Origin: Aureimonas sp. SA4125
GTDB taxonomy: Bacteria > Pseudomonadota > Alphaproteobacteria > Rhizobiales > Rhizobiaceae
Reading direction: 5' to 3'
Assembly: GCF_019973775.1 (NCBI RefSeq)
Contig: NZ_AP025032.1
Location: 4,427,501-4,491,500 of the forward strand
DNA: 64,000 bases
Shown here: one piece after another, positions 41,042 to 50,227 of the stretch
Numbering within the stretch: position 1 is the first letter of the stretch
Layout of the letters: every line of letters starts with the position of its first letter
Notes under the pieces: generated by a model
Told to the model about the DNA's origin: nothing
The model's input: the letters and a program-made list of their open reading frames with translations, nothing else
Databases searched by the model: none
Program-made: the position numbers and the translations under genes

Positions 41042-42823
41042 CTACTCCGCCGGCACGGCCGCCAGGTGTCTCGGACGGCCCTTGTTGTAGGACATCGCCA
41101 CCAGCACCACAGCCAGCCAGCCGAGCGCCACAAAGCCCCAGACCCCGCCGTAGATCAGCGCCATGCCGATGAGGCCGGCCTGAACAGTGTAGTAGGCCAT
41201 CGGGATCAGCGTCATGCGGATGACCTCGCCCTCACGGTCGGTCAGCCCGACCACGGCCGAGGCGGCGACGACGTTATGGACGCAGATCATGTTGCCGGCA
41301 GCCCCGCCGACCGCCTGCAGAGCCACGACGAGGATGGTGCCGAGACCGGCGAGGCCGATCTGCTCGGCCGCCGAGAACTGGAACAGCGAGAACATCATGT
41401 TCGACACCGTATTGGAGCCGGCGATGAAGGCGCCGAGGGCGCCGATCAGCGGCGCGAACAGCGGCCAGGCCTGGCCGGTGACGCCGGCGACGCTTTCGGC
41501 CAGGACCAGGGGCATGGACTCCAGCGGCCCACGGCCGGTGTTGAGGAACACCTGCACCATGGGCACCGCGAGGAGAAGCGCCGGGGCTGCCGCGACCATG
41601 GTTTTCGCCGAGCCGGTCCAGGCACGGCCATAGGCCCGACCGCTCATCTTGAACAGGAAGAACGAGATGAACGAGGCGAGGATCAGGATCGACCCGGGCG
41701 AGTAAAGAAGCTGCGCGCTCGCCCGGATGCCGGAGCCGAAGAGGTCGTCGAAGGCGAGCGTGGCCTCCGGCGAGGTCAAGGCCGCCTTCAGCGGCGCGAT
41801 CACGCGCGTCGCCACGAGGAGCACGGCGACGATGAGATAGGGCGACCAGGCCCGGATCAGCGAGATGTTCGCGCCGGGTGACGCCGCCAGTTCGGCGGCA
41901 TCGGCCGGCTTCAGCGTACCGAACCAGTGCGCGTTCCAGCCGGCGCGGACCGGAAACTCGAACCGGTCCTTCGGCACCAGAAATCCGCGGCGGGCCGCCG
42001 GCACGACGATCATGAGCCCGATCAGGCCGCCCAGCAGCGAGGGAAATTCCGGCCCGAGGATCCAGGCGACGAGATAGTAGGGAACGGTGAAGGCAAGGCC
42101 GGCGAAGAGCGCGAACTTCCAGACCCTAAATCCCTCGGTGAAGGAGCGGTTCTCGCCGAAGAATCGGGTCAGCATGCCGACCATGATCAGCGGAATGACG
42201 AAGCCGATCAAAGCGTGCACCATCGCGACATTGGCCGCGAGGTTGACGATGTATTCCGGCAGCGTCATCGGCGCGATCGACTGCAGGACGCCCTCGTTGC
42301 CGGAAAGGCCGGTGGTGACGCCGACAAGCATCGGCGTGCCGACCGCGCCGAAGGAGACCGGCGTCGACTGGATGATCAGCGTCACCAGCACCGCCGCCAT
42401 GGCGGGAAAGCCGATGGCGACCAGAAGCGGCGCGGCGACCGCCGCCGGCGTGCCGAAGCCCGAGGCACCCTCGATCATCGAGCCGAACAGCCAGGCGATG
42501 ATGATCGCCTGGATCCGCCGGTCCGGCGAAAGGTCGGTGAAGCCCTGGCGGATCGCCCTGATGGCACCGCTCTCCTGCACCGTCGCCAGGAGCAGGATGG
42601 CGCCGAAGATGATGAACAACAGCGTCAGCGCGGTGACGATGCCGTTGATGGTCGCGCCCCCGACGGTCGCGATGTCGAGCCCCCAGACGGCCATGGCGAG
42701 AATCACGGTCGCGAGATAGGCGACGGTCATCGACAGTTTCGCCGATCGCCTGAGGACGACGAGCAGCACGAAGACGATGGCGATCGGCACGAGCGCGAAC
42801 GCGAAAAGCAGGCCTTGCGGCAT
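41042..42823 (-). CDS. L-lactate permease family transporter
   Basis: 593-residue LctP-family carrier, expected to import lactate or glycolate with protons. It has 12 or more hydrophobic segments and the family stretches [20 protein letters not shown] and [17 protein letters not shown]. The C-terminal half has [19 protein letters not shown] and [25 protein letters not shown] lies just upstream of the ATG at 42821-42823. No lactate dehydrogenase gene is nearby. It is divergent from a flavin oxidoreductase across an AT-richer region. Confidence 0.93.
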   Translation of the reverse strand: MPQGLLFAFALVPIAIVFVLLVVLRRSAKLSMTVAYLATVILAMAVWGLDIATVGGATINGIVTALTLLFIIFGAILLLATVQESGAIRAIRQGFTDLSPDRRIQAIIIAWLFGSMIEGASGFGTPAAVAAPLLVAIGFPAMAAVLVTLIIQSTPVSFGAVGTPMLVGVTTGLSGNEGVLQSIAPMTLPEYIVNLAANVAMVHALIGFVIPLIMVGMLTRFFGENRSFTEGFRVWKFALFAGLAFTVPYYLVAWILGPEFPSLLGGLIGLMIVVPAARRGFLVPKDRFEFPVRAGWNAHWFGTLKPADAAELAASPGANISLIRAWSPYLIVAVLLVATRVIAPLKAALTSPEATLAFDDLFGSGIRASAQLLYSPGSILILASFISFFLFKMSGRAYGRAWTGSAKTMVAAAPALLLAVPMVQVFLNTGRGPLESMPLVLAESVAGVTGQAWPLFAPLIGALGAFIAGSNTVSNMMFSLFQFSAAEQIGLAGLGTILVVALQAVGGAAGNMICVHNVVAASAVVGLTDREGEVIRMTLIPMAYYTVQAGLIGMALIYGGVWGFVALGWLAVVLVAMSYNKGRPRHLAAVPAE

Positions 42824-43008
42824 CGGAGTCCTCCCTGGGCAGTCTTTTGCTGCAGGCTTAAAGGGCCGAAATGCCGATAGCGACCATATTCGGATACAAT
42901 GATACCAATTGCTTAGAAGGACGCCCTTGGTCGGGGAGCCTCATCGAGGGTGGAAACCGATCGGTATGGTACCCATGTTCCGTCCACCCGATTGAACTGG
43001 ACAGCGCC

Positions 43009-44022
43009 ATGATCCCCTATTCCGTGCTCGATCTCTCGCCGATCCCCGAAGGCGGCACCGCCACTGACGCGCTGGCAAATTCGCTGGCTCTGGCGCGGCA
43101 CGCCGAGTCGCTCGGCTACAATCGCTTCTGGCTCGCCGAGCATCACAACATGACGGGCATCGCCAGCGCCGCAACCGCCGTGGTCATCGGCCACGTCGCC
43201 GGCGGGACCCGGACGATCCGTGTCGGCTCGGGCGGCATCATGCTGCCGAACCACGCGCCGCTCGTCATCGCCGAGCAGTTCGGCACGCTCGCCACGCTCT
43301 ATCCCGGCCGCATCGATCTTGGGCTGGGTCGCGCGCCCGGCACCGACATGAACACCGCGCGGGCGCTCCGCCGCAGCCTCGACAACTCCGACAACTTCCC
43401 TCAGGACGTGATGGAGCTCCTCGCCTATTTCGCAGAGGCCGGGCCGAACCAGCGCGTGCGGGCCGTGCCGGGCGTGGGCACGAACGTTCCCGTGTGGATC
43501 CTCGGCTCCAGCCTGTACGGCGCCCAGCTCGCCGCCCATCTCGGCCTGCCCTACGCCTTTGCGTCGCACTTCGCGCCGGCCGCGTTGGCACAGGCGGTCG
43601 AGGTCTACCGCGAGACGTTCCGTCCGTCGGAATATCTCGACGCGCCCTATTTCATGCTGGCGATGAACGTCTTTGCCGGCGAGACCGACGCCGAGGGCCG
43701 GCGCATCCGCAGCTCGATGGAGCAGGCTTTCGCCAATCTTCGGACGGGAAAGCCGGGTCCCCTGCCGCGCGCCGTCGATGACATCGACGCCGTCATCGAT
43801 CCGATGACGCGGGCCGGTGTCGACGAGGCGCTGTCGGTTTCCGCCACGGGCTCGCCGCAGACGGTCGCCCGCGAGATCGAGACCCTCGTTTCCCGTTATG
43901 CGCCGGACGAGATCATCATCACCGGCCAGATCCACGACCAGGCAGCGCGGCTGCGCTCGTTCGAGATCGCGGCGCAGGCGATGCAGGGACTTGCGTCGCG
44001 GCGGGCTGTGGCGGCGGAGTAG
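43009..44022 (+). CDS. LLM-class flavin-dependent oxidoreductase (YhbW-like)
   Basis: 337-residue luciferase-like monooxygenase, TIM-barrel fold binding FMN. It opens [15 protein letters not shown] and shows the family's [37 protein letters not shown] and [15 protein letters not shown]. These features fit the YhbW/LuxA-related subgroup whose substrates are mostly unknown. The frame is open upstream to 42871, but the extra residues do not fit, so the ATG at 43009 was chosen. Confidence 0.92.
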   Translation: MIPYSVLDLSPIPEGGTATDALANSLALARHAESLGYNRFWLAEHHNMTGIASAATAVVIGHVAGGTRTIRVGSGGIMLPNHAPLVIAEQFGTLATLYPGRIDLGLGRAPGTDMNTARALRRSLDNSDNFPQDVMELLAYFAEAGPNQRVRAVPGVGTNVPVWILGSSLYGAQLAAHLGLPYAFASHFAPAALAQAVEVYRETFRPSEYLDAPYFMLAMNVFAGETDAEGRRIRSSMEQAFANLRTGKPGPLPRAVDDIDAVIDPMTRAGVDEALSVSATGSPQTVAREIETLVSRYAPDEIIITGQIHDQAARLRSFEIAAQAMQGLASRRAVAAE

Positions 44023-44089
44023 AAGGCCGCGCTTGTGCCTCAGGGGTTGCGGTGATGCGAGAGCCTCATCTTGGCCGCAAATCCCTAGA

Positions 44090-44134
44090 GCATGATCCGG
44101 AAAGGTGGCTTCCGGCTTTCGGAAAAGATCATGC
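44090..44134. repeat. Extragenic palindrome 1 (GCATGATC ... GATCATGC)
   Basis: An imperfect hairpin with 8-bp ends (44090-44097 and 44127-44134) and inner CCGGAAAG/CTTTCGG complementarity. The sequence resembles a GATCATGC-ended intergenic repeat I know from Rhizobiales genomes; only one copy is seen here. Confidence 0.7.
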
Positions 44135-44145
44135 GAGGACAAAGA

Positions 44146-44190
44146 GCTAAAGCGGGACGGCGATTCGACGAAGAGCCATGCCGCTTTAGC
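44146..44190. repeat. Extragenic palindrome 2 (GCTAAAGCGG stem)
   Basis: A perfect 10-bp inverted repeat, 44146-44155 with 44181-44190, enclosing 25 bases. It directly follows palindrome 1 and precedes the larger element at 44208. Confidence 0.7.
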
Positions 44191-44207
44191 GGGATGCCCC
44201 CAAGCTT

Positions 44208-44324
44208 CGTCATCCCGGGCTTGACCCGGGATCCATTCCAAATCGCTGCCGGAGTGTTCATTCCGGCACCGATTTGGCGGCGGAACGGCCTCGGCATGGA
44301 TCCCGGGTCGAGCCCGGGATGACG
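44208..44324. repeat. Extragenic palindrome 3, long nested inverted repeat
   Basis: Two 28-base arms (44208-44235 and 44297-44324) match as an inverted repeat with one mismatch and enclose 61 bases. Each arm is itself partly palindromic (CCCGGG on both sides of a short core). The ends, CGTCATCCCGGG, are of the kind widely repeated between genes in alphaproteobacteria. No gene is visible in 44023-44457. Confidence 0.8.
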
Positions 44325-44457
44325 ATCCGGAGAAGGTGGCGCTCTCGATAGTATTCTCAGCGCCCAGTATTCTTGAGGACCGATCTATGCGCCGTGCGGG
44401 CCTGGAGTGCGGCCTCGGCAGCTTCTCGGAAGAGGCCGTAGACCCACTGCCCCGGCC

Positions 44458-45141
44458 CTACGGCATCAGCTTGTAGCCGCCCGATTCCGTCACGATCAGC
44501 CGGGCATTCGACGGATCCGGCTCGATCTTCTGGCGCAGGCGGTAGACATGCGTCTCCAGCGTATGGGTCGTCACGCCCGAATTGTAGCCCCAGACCTCTT
44601 CCAGAAGGATGTCGCGGGTGATCACCTTGCGGTCGGCGCGGTAGAGATAGCGGATGATCGCCGTCTCCTTCTCGGTCAACCGCACCTTGCCGCCACGGTC
44701 GTCGACGAGGATCTTCTGGCTCGGCTTGAAGATGTACGGTCCGACCTGGAAGGTCGCGTCCTCGCTCTGCTCATGCTGGCGCAGTTGGGCGCGGATGCGG
44801 GCGAGCAGCACGGCGAAGCGGAACGGCTTCGTCACATAGTCGTTGGCGCCGGCTTCCAGACCCAGAATCGTGTCGGAGTCGGTATCGTGGCCGGTCAGAA
44901 TGATGATCGGCGCCTTGAAGCCTGACTTTCGCAGGACCTTGACGGCTTCCCGCCCATCCATGTCCGGCAAGCCGACATCCATGCAGACGAGGTCGATCAG
45001 ACCGGCCCGAGCGGCAGCGATGCCCTTGGCAGCGCTCGGCTCTTGGAGCACGGTGAACTCCTCGTGCAACGACAGCTGCTCGGCAAGTGTCTGTCTCAGG
45101 TCGTCATCATCGTCGACGATCAGGATGCTGCGTGCGCTCAT
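44458..45141 (-). CDS. OmpR-family response regulator (CenR-like), no kinase nearby
   Basis: 227-residue two-component regulator. The receiver domain has an acidic pocket DDDDD near residue 10, phosphorylation site DVGLPDMDG (Asp55), the Thr in ILTGHD and Lys in YVTKPF. The winged-helix DNA-binding domain includes RLTEKETAIIRYLYRA and GVTTHTLETHVYRLR. It looks like CenR, which controls envelope genes in alphaproteobacteria; the assignment is by memory of the family. No histidine kinase is adjacent. It is divergent from an L,D-transpeptidase across 101 bases. Confidence 0.9.
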   Translation of the reverse strand: MSARSILIVDDDDDLRQTLAEQLSLHEEFTVLQEPSAAKGIAAARAGLIDLVCMDVGLPDMDGREAVKVLRKSGFKAPIIILTGHDTDSDTILGLEAGANDYVTKPFRFAVLLARIRAQLRQHEQSEDATFQVGPYIFKPSQKILVDDRGGKVRLTEKETAIIRYLYRADRKVITRDILLEEVWGYNSGVTTHTLETHVYRLRQKIEPDPSNARLIVTESGGYKLMP

Positions 45142-45242
45142 GGCTAGACTTTGACCCCGGAGTGGTTTTCGACGCTGGCAATTTCATGGCTGGCTACGTC
45201 CCCAGCCACCTCTGTTGAAATAGGTCTAAACTGGAAACTGTC

Positions 45243-45779
45243 ATGCATCGATCGCGAAATCCTGCCACTATTATCGTTCGGCGCTCTCCGCTCCATCGAA
45301 GTCTCGGCATTCTTCAGGCCGGCCCCTTGCGTCTGCGCTGCGCCATCGGACGGGCCGGGACGAGCAGTCTGAAGCTTGAAGGTGACGGCGCAACCCCCAT
45401 CGCGTCGATGCGGTTGCTGAATGCTTACCGTCGCCCGCAAAAATTCTCCGACCTGCAGGTCTCGTTGCCGACAAGGCGTACGCGTGCCGACAACGGCTGG
45501 TGCGACTCGCCGGGTTCCCCTGCCTACAACCACCCCGTGCGGTTGCCGTTCCCCGCAAGTGCAGAAACTCTTCAGCGGAACGACCGGCTCTACGATTTCA
45601 TCGTGGTTCTTGACTGGAACATCACCTGTCGCCAGCGCGGACGCGGCAGCGCCATCTTCCTGCATGTCGCCCATCCGGACTACCGTCCGACCGAGGGTTG
45701 CGTCGCGATCTCGCCGACCGACATGCGGCGCCTGCAGCCCTTCCTGCGCATGGGCATGCGTCTCGTTGTCTCGGGATGA
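45243..45779 (+). CDS. L,D-transpeptidase (YkuD) family protein
   Basis: 178-residue protein with a YkuD-type catalytic motif: His141 in IFLHVAHPDYRPTEGC and Cys153 in TEGCVAI. Such enzymes make 3-3 peptidoglycan crosslinks or attach outer-membrane proteins. No clear signal peptide is seen after the ATG at 45243; the basic start may be a non-standard export signal or the true start may differ. GGAAA lies about six bases upstream. It faces the CenR-like gene, consistent with shared envelope control. Confidence 0.85.
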   Translation: MHRSRNPATIIVRRSPLHRSLGILQAGPLRLRCAIGRAGTSSLKLEGDGATPIASMRLLNAYRRPQKFSDLQVSLPTRRTRADNGWCDSPGSPAYNHPVRLPFPASAETLQRNDRLYDFIVVLDWNITCRQRGRGSAIFLHVAHPDYRPTEGCVAISPTDMRRLQPFLRMGMRLVVSG

Positions 45780-45856
45780 CGCGGAACGGTCAGGACATTT
45801 TCGGCGTTGGCCCCTCGAGCTTTCATCAGATCCGGGAGCCCCGGGCGGAGGATTGA

Positions 45857-48163
45857 ATGGACCGCAGCGAGATCACCGACAACCCCGTCATCAAGGCCTA
45901 TGACCATCCCTCCGGCGGCTGGGGATCGCTGAAGTCGGTGGCGGAGAAGACCCTGGCCGAAGGCCTGTCGGTCCAGACCATTCTCGAGATGCTGCGCAAG
46001 CAGAACAAGGCCGACGGCTATGCCTGCGTCTCCTGTTCCTGGGCCAAGCCCGCCGAGCCGAATCTGGCCGAGTTTTGCGAGAACGGCGCGAAGGCGACCG
46101 TCTGGGAAGTCACCCGCAAGCGTTGCGACCGAGCGTTCTTTGCCCGGCACCGCGTCAGCGACTTGCGCCAATGGCCCGATCACGACCTGGAAAAGCAGGG
46201 ACGGCTGACGACCCCCCTGCGCTATGACGCGACGCTCGACCAGTACATTCCGGTGAAGTGGGCGGATGCCTTCCGCGAGATCGGCGCCGAGCTCCAGGCG
46301 CTCGATCCCGACTCGGCCGTCTTTTACGTCTCCGGTCGCGCCTCGCTCGAGACCTCTTACATGTGGCAGCTTTTCGCCCGCATCTACGGCTCGCCGAACC
46401 TGCCCGATTCCTCGAACATGTGCCACGAATCGACCTCGGTCGGTCTGCCCAAGTCGATCGGCTCGCCCGTCGGCACGGTCCAGATCGAGGATTTCGACGC
46501 GGCCGACATGCTCTTCTTCTTCGGCCACAACACCGGCACGAACGCCCCGCGGCTGCTGCACCAGGTCCACGACGCCCGCAAGCGCGGCGTGCCGGTGATC
46601 ACGTTCAACCCGCTGCAGGAGCGCGGGCTCATGCGGTTCAAGGATCCGCAGTCGCCGACGGAGATGCTCTCGCCCGACGACGGCGTGAAGATGTCGAGCG
46701 ACTATTTCCAGATCCGGCCCGGCGGCGACATCGCGGCGATGACGGGAATCGCCAAGGCGGTCCTTGCGCTCGACGACGCGGCTCTGGCATCGGGCGACCC
46801 GCGCGTCCTCGACGTCGCCTTCATTGCCGAACACTGCCACGGCTTAGCGGAATTCGAAGTCTTCGTGCGCGCGCAGACCTGGGAGGAGATCGAGCGCTGC
46901 GCCGGGATCGACCGCGACAGTCTGGAACATGTCGGACGGCTCTATGCGACGGCCAAGAAAGTCATCGCCAACTTCGGCATGGGACTGACCCAGCACCGGC
47001 ACGGCACTGAGAACGTCCAGATGCTCTGCAATCTCCTGCTGATGCGCGGCAATATCGGCAGGCCCGGCGCCGGCATCTCGCCGATCCGGGGCCATTCCAA
47101 CGTCCAGGGCCAGAGAACGGTCGGCGTTTCCGAAAAGCCGGAACTGGTGCCGCTCGACGTCTTCGCCGCGCGATACGGGTTCGAGCCGCCGCGCCACAAG
47201 GGTCTCGACACCGTCGAGGCCTGCAAGGGCATCATCGACGGCTCGGTGCGCGCCTTCGTCTCGCTCGGCGGAAATTTCTCGCGGGCGGCGCCGGAGACTG
47301 CGCTTCTGGAAGGGGCCTGGCGCAAGCTCCGCCTCTCCGTCCAGATCTCGACCAAGCTGAACCGCAACCATCTCCTGCCCGGCGAAGTCACCTACATCCT
47401 TCCCTGCCTCGGCCGTATCGAGGAGGACCTTCAGGCAAGCGGCAAGCAGCACGTCTCGATGGAGGACTCCACCGCCTGCATCCACGGCTCGATCGGCTGG
47501 AGCCCACCCGCCTCGCCCGAACTCCTGTCGGAGCCGAAGATCGTCGCCGAACTCGCCAAGGCGACCGTTGCCGGCCGTTCCAGCATTCCCTGGGACGAAT
47601 GGGTCGGCGACTATTCGAAGGTGCGCGACGAGATCGCCGCGGTCTACCCCAGTGATTTTCACGACTTCAATGCCCGCTTCCTGCAGCCGGGCGGATTTCA
47701 CCGCGATCTTCCCGCCTGCAAGCGGGAGTGGAAGACCGAGAATGGCAAGGCGAATTTCCTCACGCCCTCAGGCTTCGACGTCAATCCGAACATCCATGTC
47801 GACGGCAAGGATATCCTCTCCCTGATGACCATCCGCTCGAACGACCAGTTCAACACCACCGTCTACGGCTATGACGACCGGCTGCGCGGCATCAAGGGAA
47901 CGCGCATGGTGCTCCTGATGAACGCCGAGGACATGGCGCGGCTGAAGCTTCGGGACGACGACCGCGTCGACGTCGCCACCTATGCCGACGACGGCGTCGA
48001 CCGCCGCGTCCATGACATGCGTGTCCACAGCTTCTCGATCCCGAAGGGTGCGGTTGCCGGCTATTTCCCCGAACTCAACCCGCTCGTCCCGCTCTGGCAT
48101 CATGCCAAGGGTTCGCACACACCCGCCTCCAAGGCGATTCCGGTCGAGATCATCCGGCGGTAG
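45857..48163 (+). CDS. FdhF/YdeP-family molybdopterin oxidoreductase
   Basis: 768-residue enzyme of the formate dehydrogenase alpha/DMSO reductase superfamily, YdeP branch. An N-terminal Cys pair lies in ACVSCSW (Cys57, Cys60). The molybdenum-ligand region is SSNMCHESTSVGL (Cys189). The cofactor segments include FFFGHNTGTNAPR, RGHSNVQGQ and the C-terminal KGAVAGYFPELNPL. GGAGG precedes the ATG. The substrate and electron partner are unknown; no fdhD or molybdenum cofactor gene is nearby. Confidence 0.9.
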   Translation: MDRSEITDNPVIKAYDHPSGGWGSLKSVAEKTLAEGLSVQTILEMLRKQNKADGYACVSCSWAKPAEPNLAEFCENGAKATVWEVTRKRCDRAFFARHRVSDLRQWPDHDLEKQGRLTTPLRYDATLDQYIPVKWADAFREIGAELQALDPDSAVFYVSGRASLETSYMWQLFARIYGSPNLPDSSNMCHESTSVGLPKSIGSPVGTVQIEDFDAADMLFFFGHNTGTNAPRLLHQVHDARKRGVPVITFNPLQERGLMRFKDPQSPTEMLSPDDGVKMSSDYFQIRPGGDIAAMTGIAKAVLALDDAALASGDPRVLDVAFIAEHCHGLAEFEVFVRAQTWEEIERCAGIDRDSLEHVGRLYATAKKVIANFGMGLTQHRHGTENVQMLCNLLLMRGNIGRPGAGISPIRGHSNVQGQRTVGVSEKPELVPLDVFAARYGFEPPRHKGLDTVEACKGIIDGSVRAFVSLGGNFSRAAPETALLEGAWRKLRLSVQISTKLNRNHLLPGEVTYILPCLGRIEEDLQASGKQHVSMEDSTACIHGSIGWSPPASPELLSEPKIVAELAKATVAGRSSIPWDEWVGDYSKVRDEIAAVYPSDFHDFNARFLQPGGFHRDLPACKREWKTENGKANFLTPSGFDVNPNIHVDGKDILSLMTIRSNDQFNTTVYGYDDRLRGIKGTRMVLLMNAEDMARLKLRDDDRVDVATYADDGVDRRVHDMRVHSFSIPKGAVAGYFPELNPLVPLWHHAKGSHTPASKAIPVEIIRR

Positions 48164-48217
48164 AACCTGTGCCGCCGCACCGTCCCCCGGTCGCGGCGAA
48201 TAAAGCGGCGGGCCTCC

Positions 48218-48895
48218 CTATCCGTTCCGCCAGCGCCAGACGGTCGTCCGCTTGACGTCGGCGTCTTCGAGCGCCCGCGTGACCGCCACCTCGTAGGTGA
48301 TCAGGGGCACCAGCCTGTCGTGCGGCAGGTAGCTGCGCCCGGGATCGCCGACGAGGACTGTCACGCCTGCCGCTGAGACGGCGTCGAACCACGGCACGAT
48401 CGCCGCCGCCATCGCCTTGTCGAAGAACACGTCGCCGGCCAGAAGCACCTCGGCCCCAACTGGAAGGCCGATGGCGTCCTCGATCCTGATGGTCAGATCG
48501 ACGCCGTTGAGCGCGGCGTTGACCGCCATGGCCTCGCGGCAGAAGGGGTCGATGTCGGCGGCGGTGACCGCCTCAGCCTTTGCCTTGGCCGCGGCGATGG
48601 CGACGAGGCCCGACCCCGCGGCGAAATCGAGGACGGTCCGGCCGGCAACCACCTCGGGGTGGTCGAGCACGTAACGGGCGAGACCCTGCCCGCCCGCCCA
48701 GGCAAAGGCCCAATAGGGCGGCGGCAGGCCGATGGCGTCCAGTTCCGCCTCGGTCCGCAGCCACAGCCCGTGCGCTTCGGTCGCCAGTCGCAGCGAGACT
48801 TCGGGCACATGCGGCGGCGTCAGAACGTCGGTGTTGTCCAGGATGAAGGCGCGCATCCGGTCGGCCGAGAGGCGGGGCAGGACGGCGTCCATCAT
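48218..48895 (-). CDS. Class I SAM methyltransferase (ETFB/nicotinamide N-methyltransferase-like)
   Basis: 225-residue methyltransferase. The SAM-binding motif is VLDFAAGSGLVAIAAAK, followed by AADIDPFCREAMAVNAALNG. The APPYWAF-like GLPPPYWAFAWAGGQ before it is typical of the EtfB-lysine methyltransferase group, which acts on proteins. Two ATGs are adjacent at 48895 and 48892; a TTG 11 codons upstream is less likely. Convergent with the YdeP gene. Confidence 0.87.
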   Translation of the reverse strand: MMDAVLPRLSADRMRAFILDNTDVLTPPHVPEVSLRLATEAHGLWLRTEAELDAIGLPPPYWAFAWAGGQGLARYVLDHPEVVAGRTVLDFAAGSGLVAIAAAKAKAEAVTAADIDPFCREAMAVNAALNGVDLTIRIEDAIGLPVGAEVLLAGDVFFDKAMAAAIVPWFDAVSAAGVTVLVGDPGRSYLPHDRLVPLITYEVAVTRALEDADVKRTTVWRWRNG

Positions 48896-49116
48896 GTCTC
48901 TTGTTTCTCCCTGGGGTTGTATGCGCAACCCTGCCGCCCGTGCGGCGCAGGCGCCTTGCGTTCTTTCAACCTACCTCCCCTAGCTGCAGCACGCGACAAA
49001 TCCGGCTCGCTCATCGCTCACGCGGTAAATTTCTGTCGAATCGCTCGGTTGTATCTTTTCAAGATGCAACTTATGCGCGATAACTGCCATGCTACAATCT
49101 CAACGGGAGAACGGAC

Positions 49117-49476
49117 ATGGCAGAGCAGTATCCCAGCTTCAGCAGCGAATCGATCGAAGGCGCCCTCGAGGCCGCCCGTCGCGACCACGAGGGCCAGGAC
49201 CTCAAGTCCCTCGGGATGAAAGGCCTTCCGCCGAGCAGCGAACTCAGCGTGCTGGCCCAGTGCATCAGCGTGACGGTGAGCAACAACAAGGTCTGCCTCA
49301 ACCTGCCGCTCGGGATCGGAAGCGTCTGTCTTCCCATTCCGATCAGTTTTCCGAACGGGACCGTCGCCCAGGCCTGCCTCAGCATCTGCACGACCTGGGG
49401 CCTGCCGACGGGTGTGAAGGTCAGCGTGATCGTCGCCGGCATCACGATCGTCCAGCAGACTTTCGGCAAGTGCTGA
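49117..49476 (+). CDS. Cysteine-rich 119-residue protein of unknown family
   Basis: An acidic, helical start (MAEQYPSFSSESIEGALEAA) of about 45 residues is followed by a beta-rich, uncharged region with six Cys: AQCIS, KVCLN, SVCLP, QACLS, SICTT and the last residue, GKC. There is no signal peptide or membrane helix. GGGAGA lies upstream of the ATG. I do not recognise the family. The two-part shape recalls a leader-plus-core precursor or a self-assembling beta protein, but neither is supported by neighbours. A strong ribosome-binding site for a further short frame lies downstream. Confidence 0.75.
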   Translation: MAEQYPSFSSESIEGALEAARRDHEGQDLKSLGMKGLPPSSELSVLAQCISVTVSNNKVCLNLPLGIGSVCLPIPISFPNGTVAQACLSICTTWGLPTGVKVSVIVAGITIVQQTFGKC

Positions 49477-49932
49477 GGCACGCTCACCGAAGGAGGCTTG
49501 CGGGATGACGGAGCAAGGCGATCGAGCAGCAATGGCCCAAAGCGGGAGGACGGCCGGTGGAAGATCCGTCTCCCTCCAGGATCGGGACCATCCGCCGTCA
49601 GTTCGCTGAAGACCTGGGTCCAAGAGCCAGCTGATGGCGTTCGCCGGTCGAGCGGCGAACCGCCTCCCGCTTCGACCGTCGGGGCATGCGCCGGCGAGAA
49701 CTTCATTCTGGCGGCGGACGAGGCGACCGCTGTTTCGGCCATCGCTGAAGCCGGCCGATTCGCGGTTTGCGAGGCGGGCAGGGTGCAGCCCACTTTGGCT
49801 TGCCGAGCCGGTTGCCCCGTCTCCCGGCCGCTCATCTCACCCGCGCACCGGACGGAGATAGCCCGTTGGAGCGAAGGGTCGAACTGATCACCGGCCGGAC
49901 TGGCCGGTGATCTGGCCTTTCCGATCGTCTCG
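49477..49932 (+). other. Gene-poor 456-base region with a possible small or broken gene
   Basis: AAGGAGG at 49490-49496 and an ATG at 49505 begin a 34-codon frame (MTEQGDRAAM...) that stops at 49607-49609. A second frame on the same strand, 49498-49887, is open for 129 codons with a Cys- and Ala-containing second half. Neither has a recognised family. A short peptide, a frameshifted gene or chance are all possible. A hairpin closes the region at 49886-49912. Confidence 0.35.
49886..49912. terminator. Bidirectional hairpin between convergent units
   Basis: A perfect 11-bp inverted repeat (49886-49896 with 49902-49912) and 5-base loop, followed by CTTTCC on the plus strand. It lies 20 bases from the DUF3072 stop. 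Confidence 0.7.
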
Positions 49933-50148
49933 TCAGGCGGACTTCAGACGCTGGCTCTGTCCCTGCAGCGCATCGATCTGTTTCGATGCCTCGGCCTTCG
50001 AAACCTTGTCGTCGAAGGCCGCGCCGGTCTCCTCGCACAGCGTCTTGAGATAGGAGGCCTGCGCCCCCGTCATCGGCTCGTCGCCGGTGGTCCAGTCGTC
50101 CGGACTCTTTTCGGTGTTGGAGCCGGTCTTGGGGTTCTGGTCGGACAT
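49933..50148 (-). CDS. DUF3072 small protein
   Basis: 71-residue cytoplasmic protein. The polar start (MSDQNPKTGSNTEKSPDDW) leads into the DUF3072 core TTGDEPMTGAQASYLKTLCE and an end in which Lys/Ala/Ser are frequent. The function is unknown. The ATG at 50146-50148 fits the family. The upstream region contains GGAAC three times, but no CGTT at the sigma-EcfG spacing was found. The EVE gene ends 79 bases upstream on the same strand. Confidence 0.87.
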   Translation of the reverse strand: MSDQNPKTGSNTEKSPDDWTTGDEPMTGAQASYLKTLCEETGAAFDDKVSKAEASKQIDALQGQSQRLKSA

Positions 50149-50227
50149 CGTCGCTCTTTCTCGCGGTTCAGATGTTCCTATAATGTTCCGATTGCCCGCC
50201 TGTTCCCCTTCGGGTTGGGCAGAACCC

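Noticed and set aside
42860..42915. FadR/LldR-type operator between the lactate permease and the flavin oxidoreductase
   Set aside because: Words such as GATACC and CCAATTG are present, but no good inverted repeat of the TGGT-N-ACCA type could be made.
49117..49476. RiPP precursor (leader plus Cys-rich core)
   Set aside because: The shape is suggestive, but no modification enzyme, protease or exporter is nearby and the Cys spacing fits a folded beta protein as well.
50149..50225. Sigma-EcfG-type promoter upstream of the DUF3072 gene
   Set aside because: GGAAC occurs three times on the minus strand but no CGTT follows at 16-17 bases.
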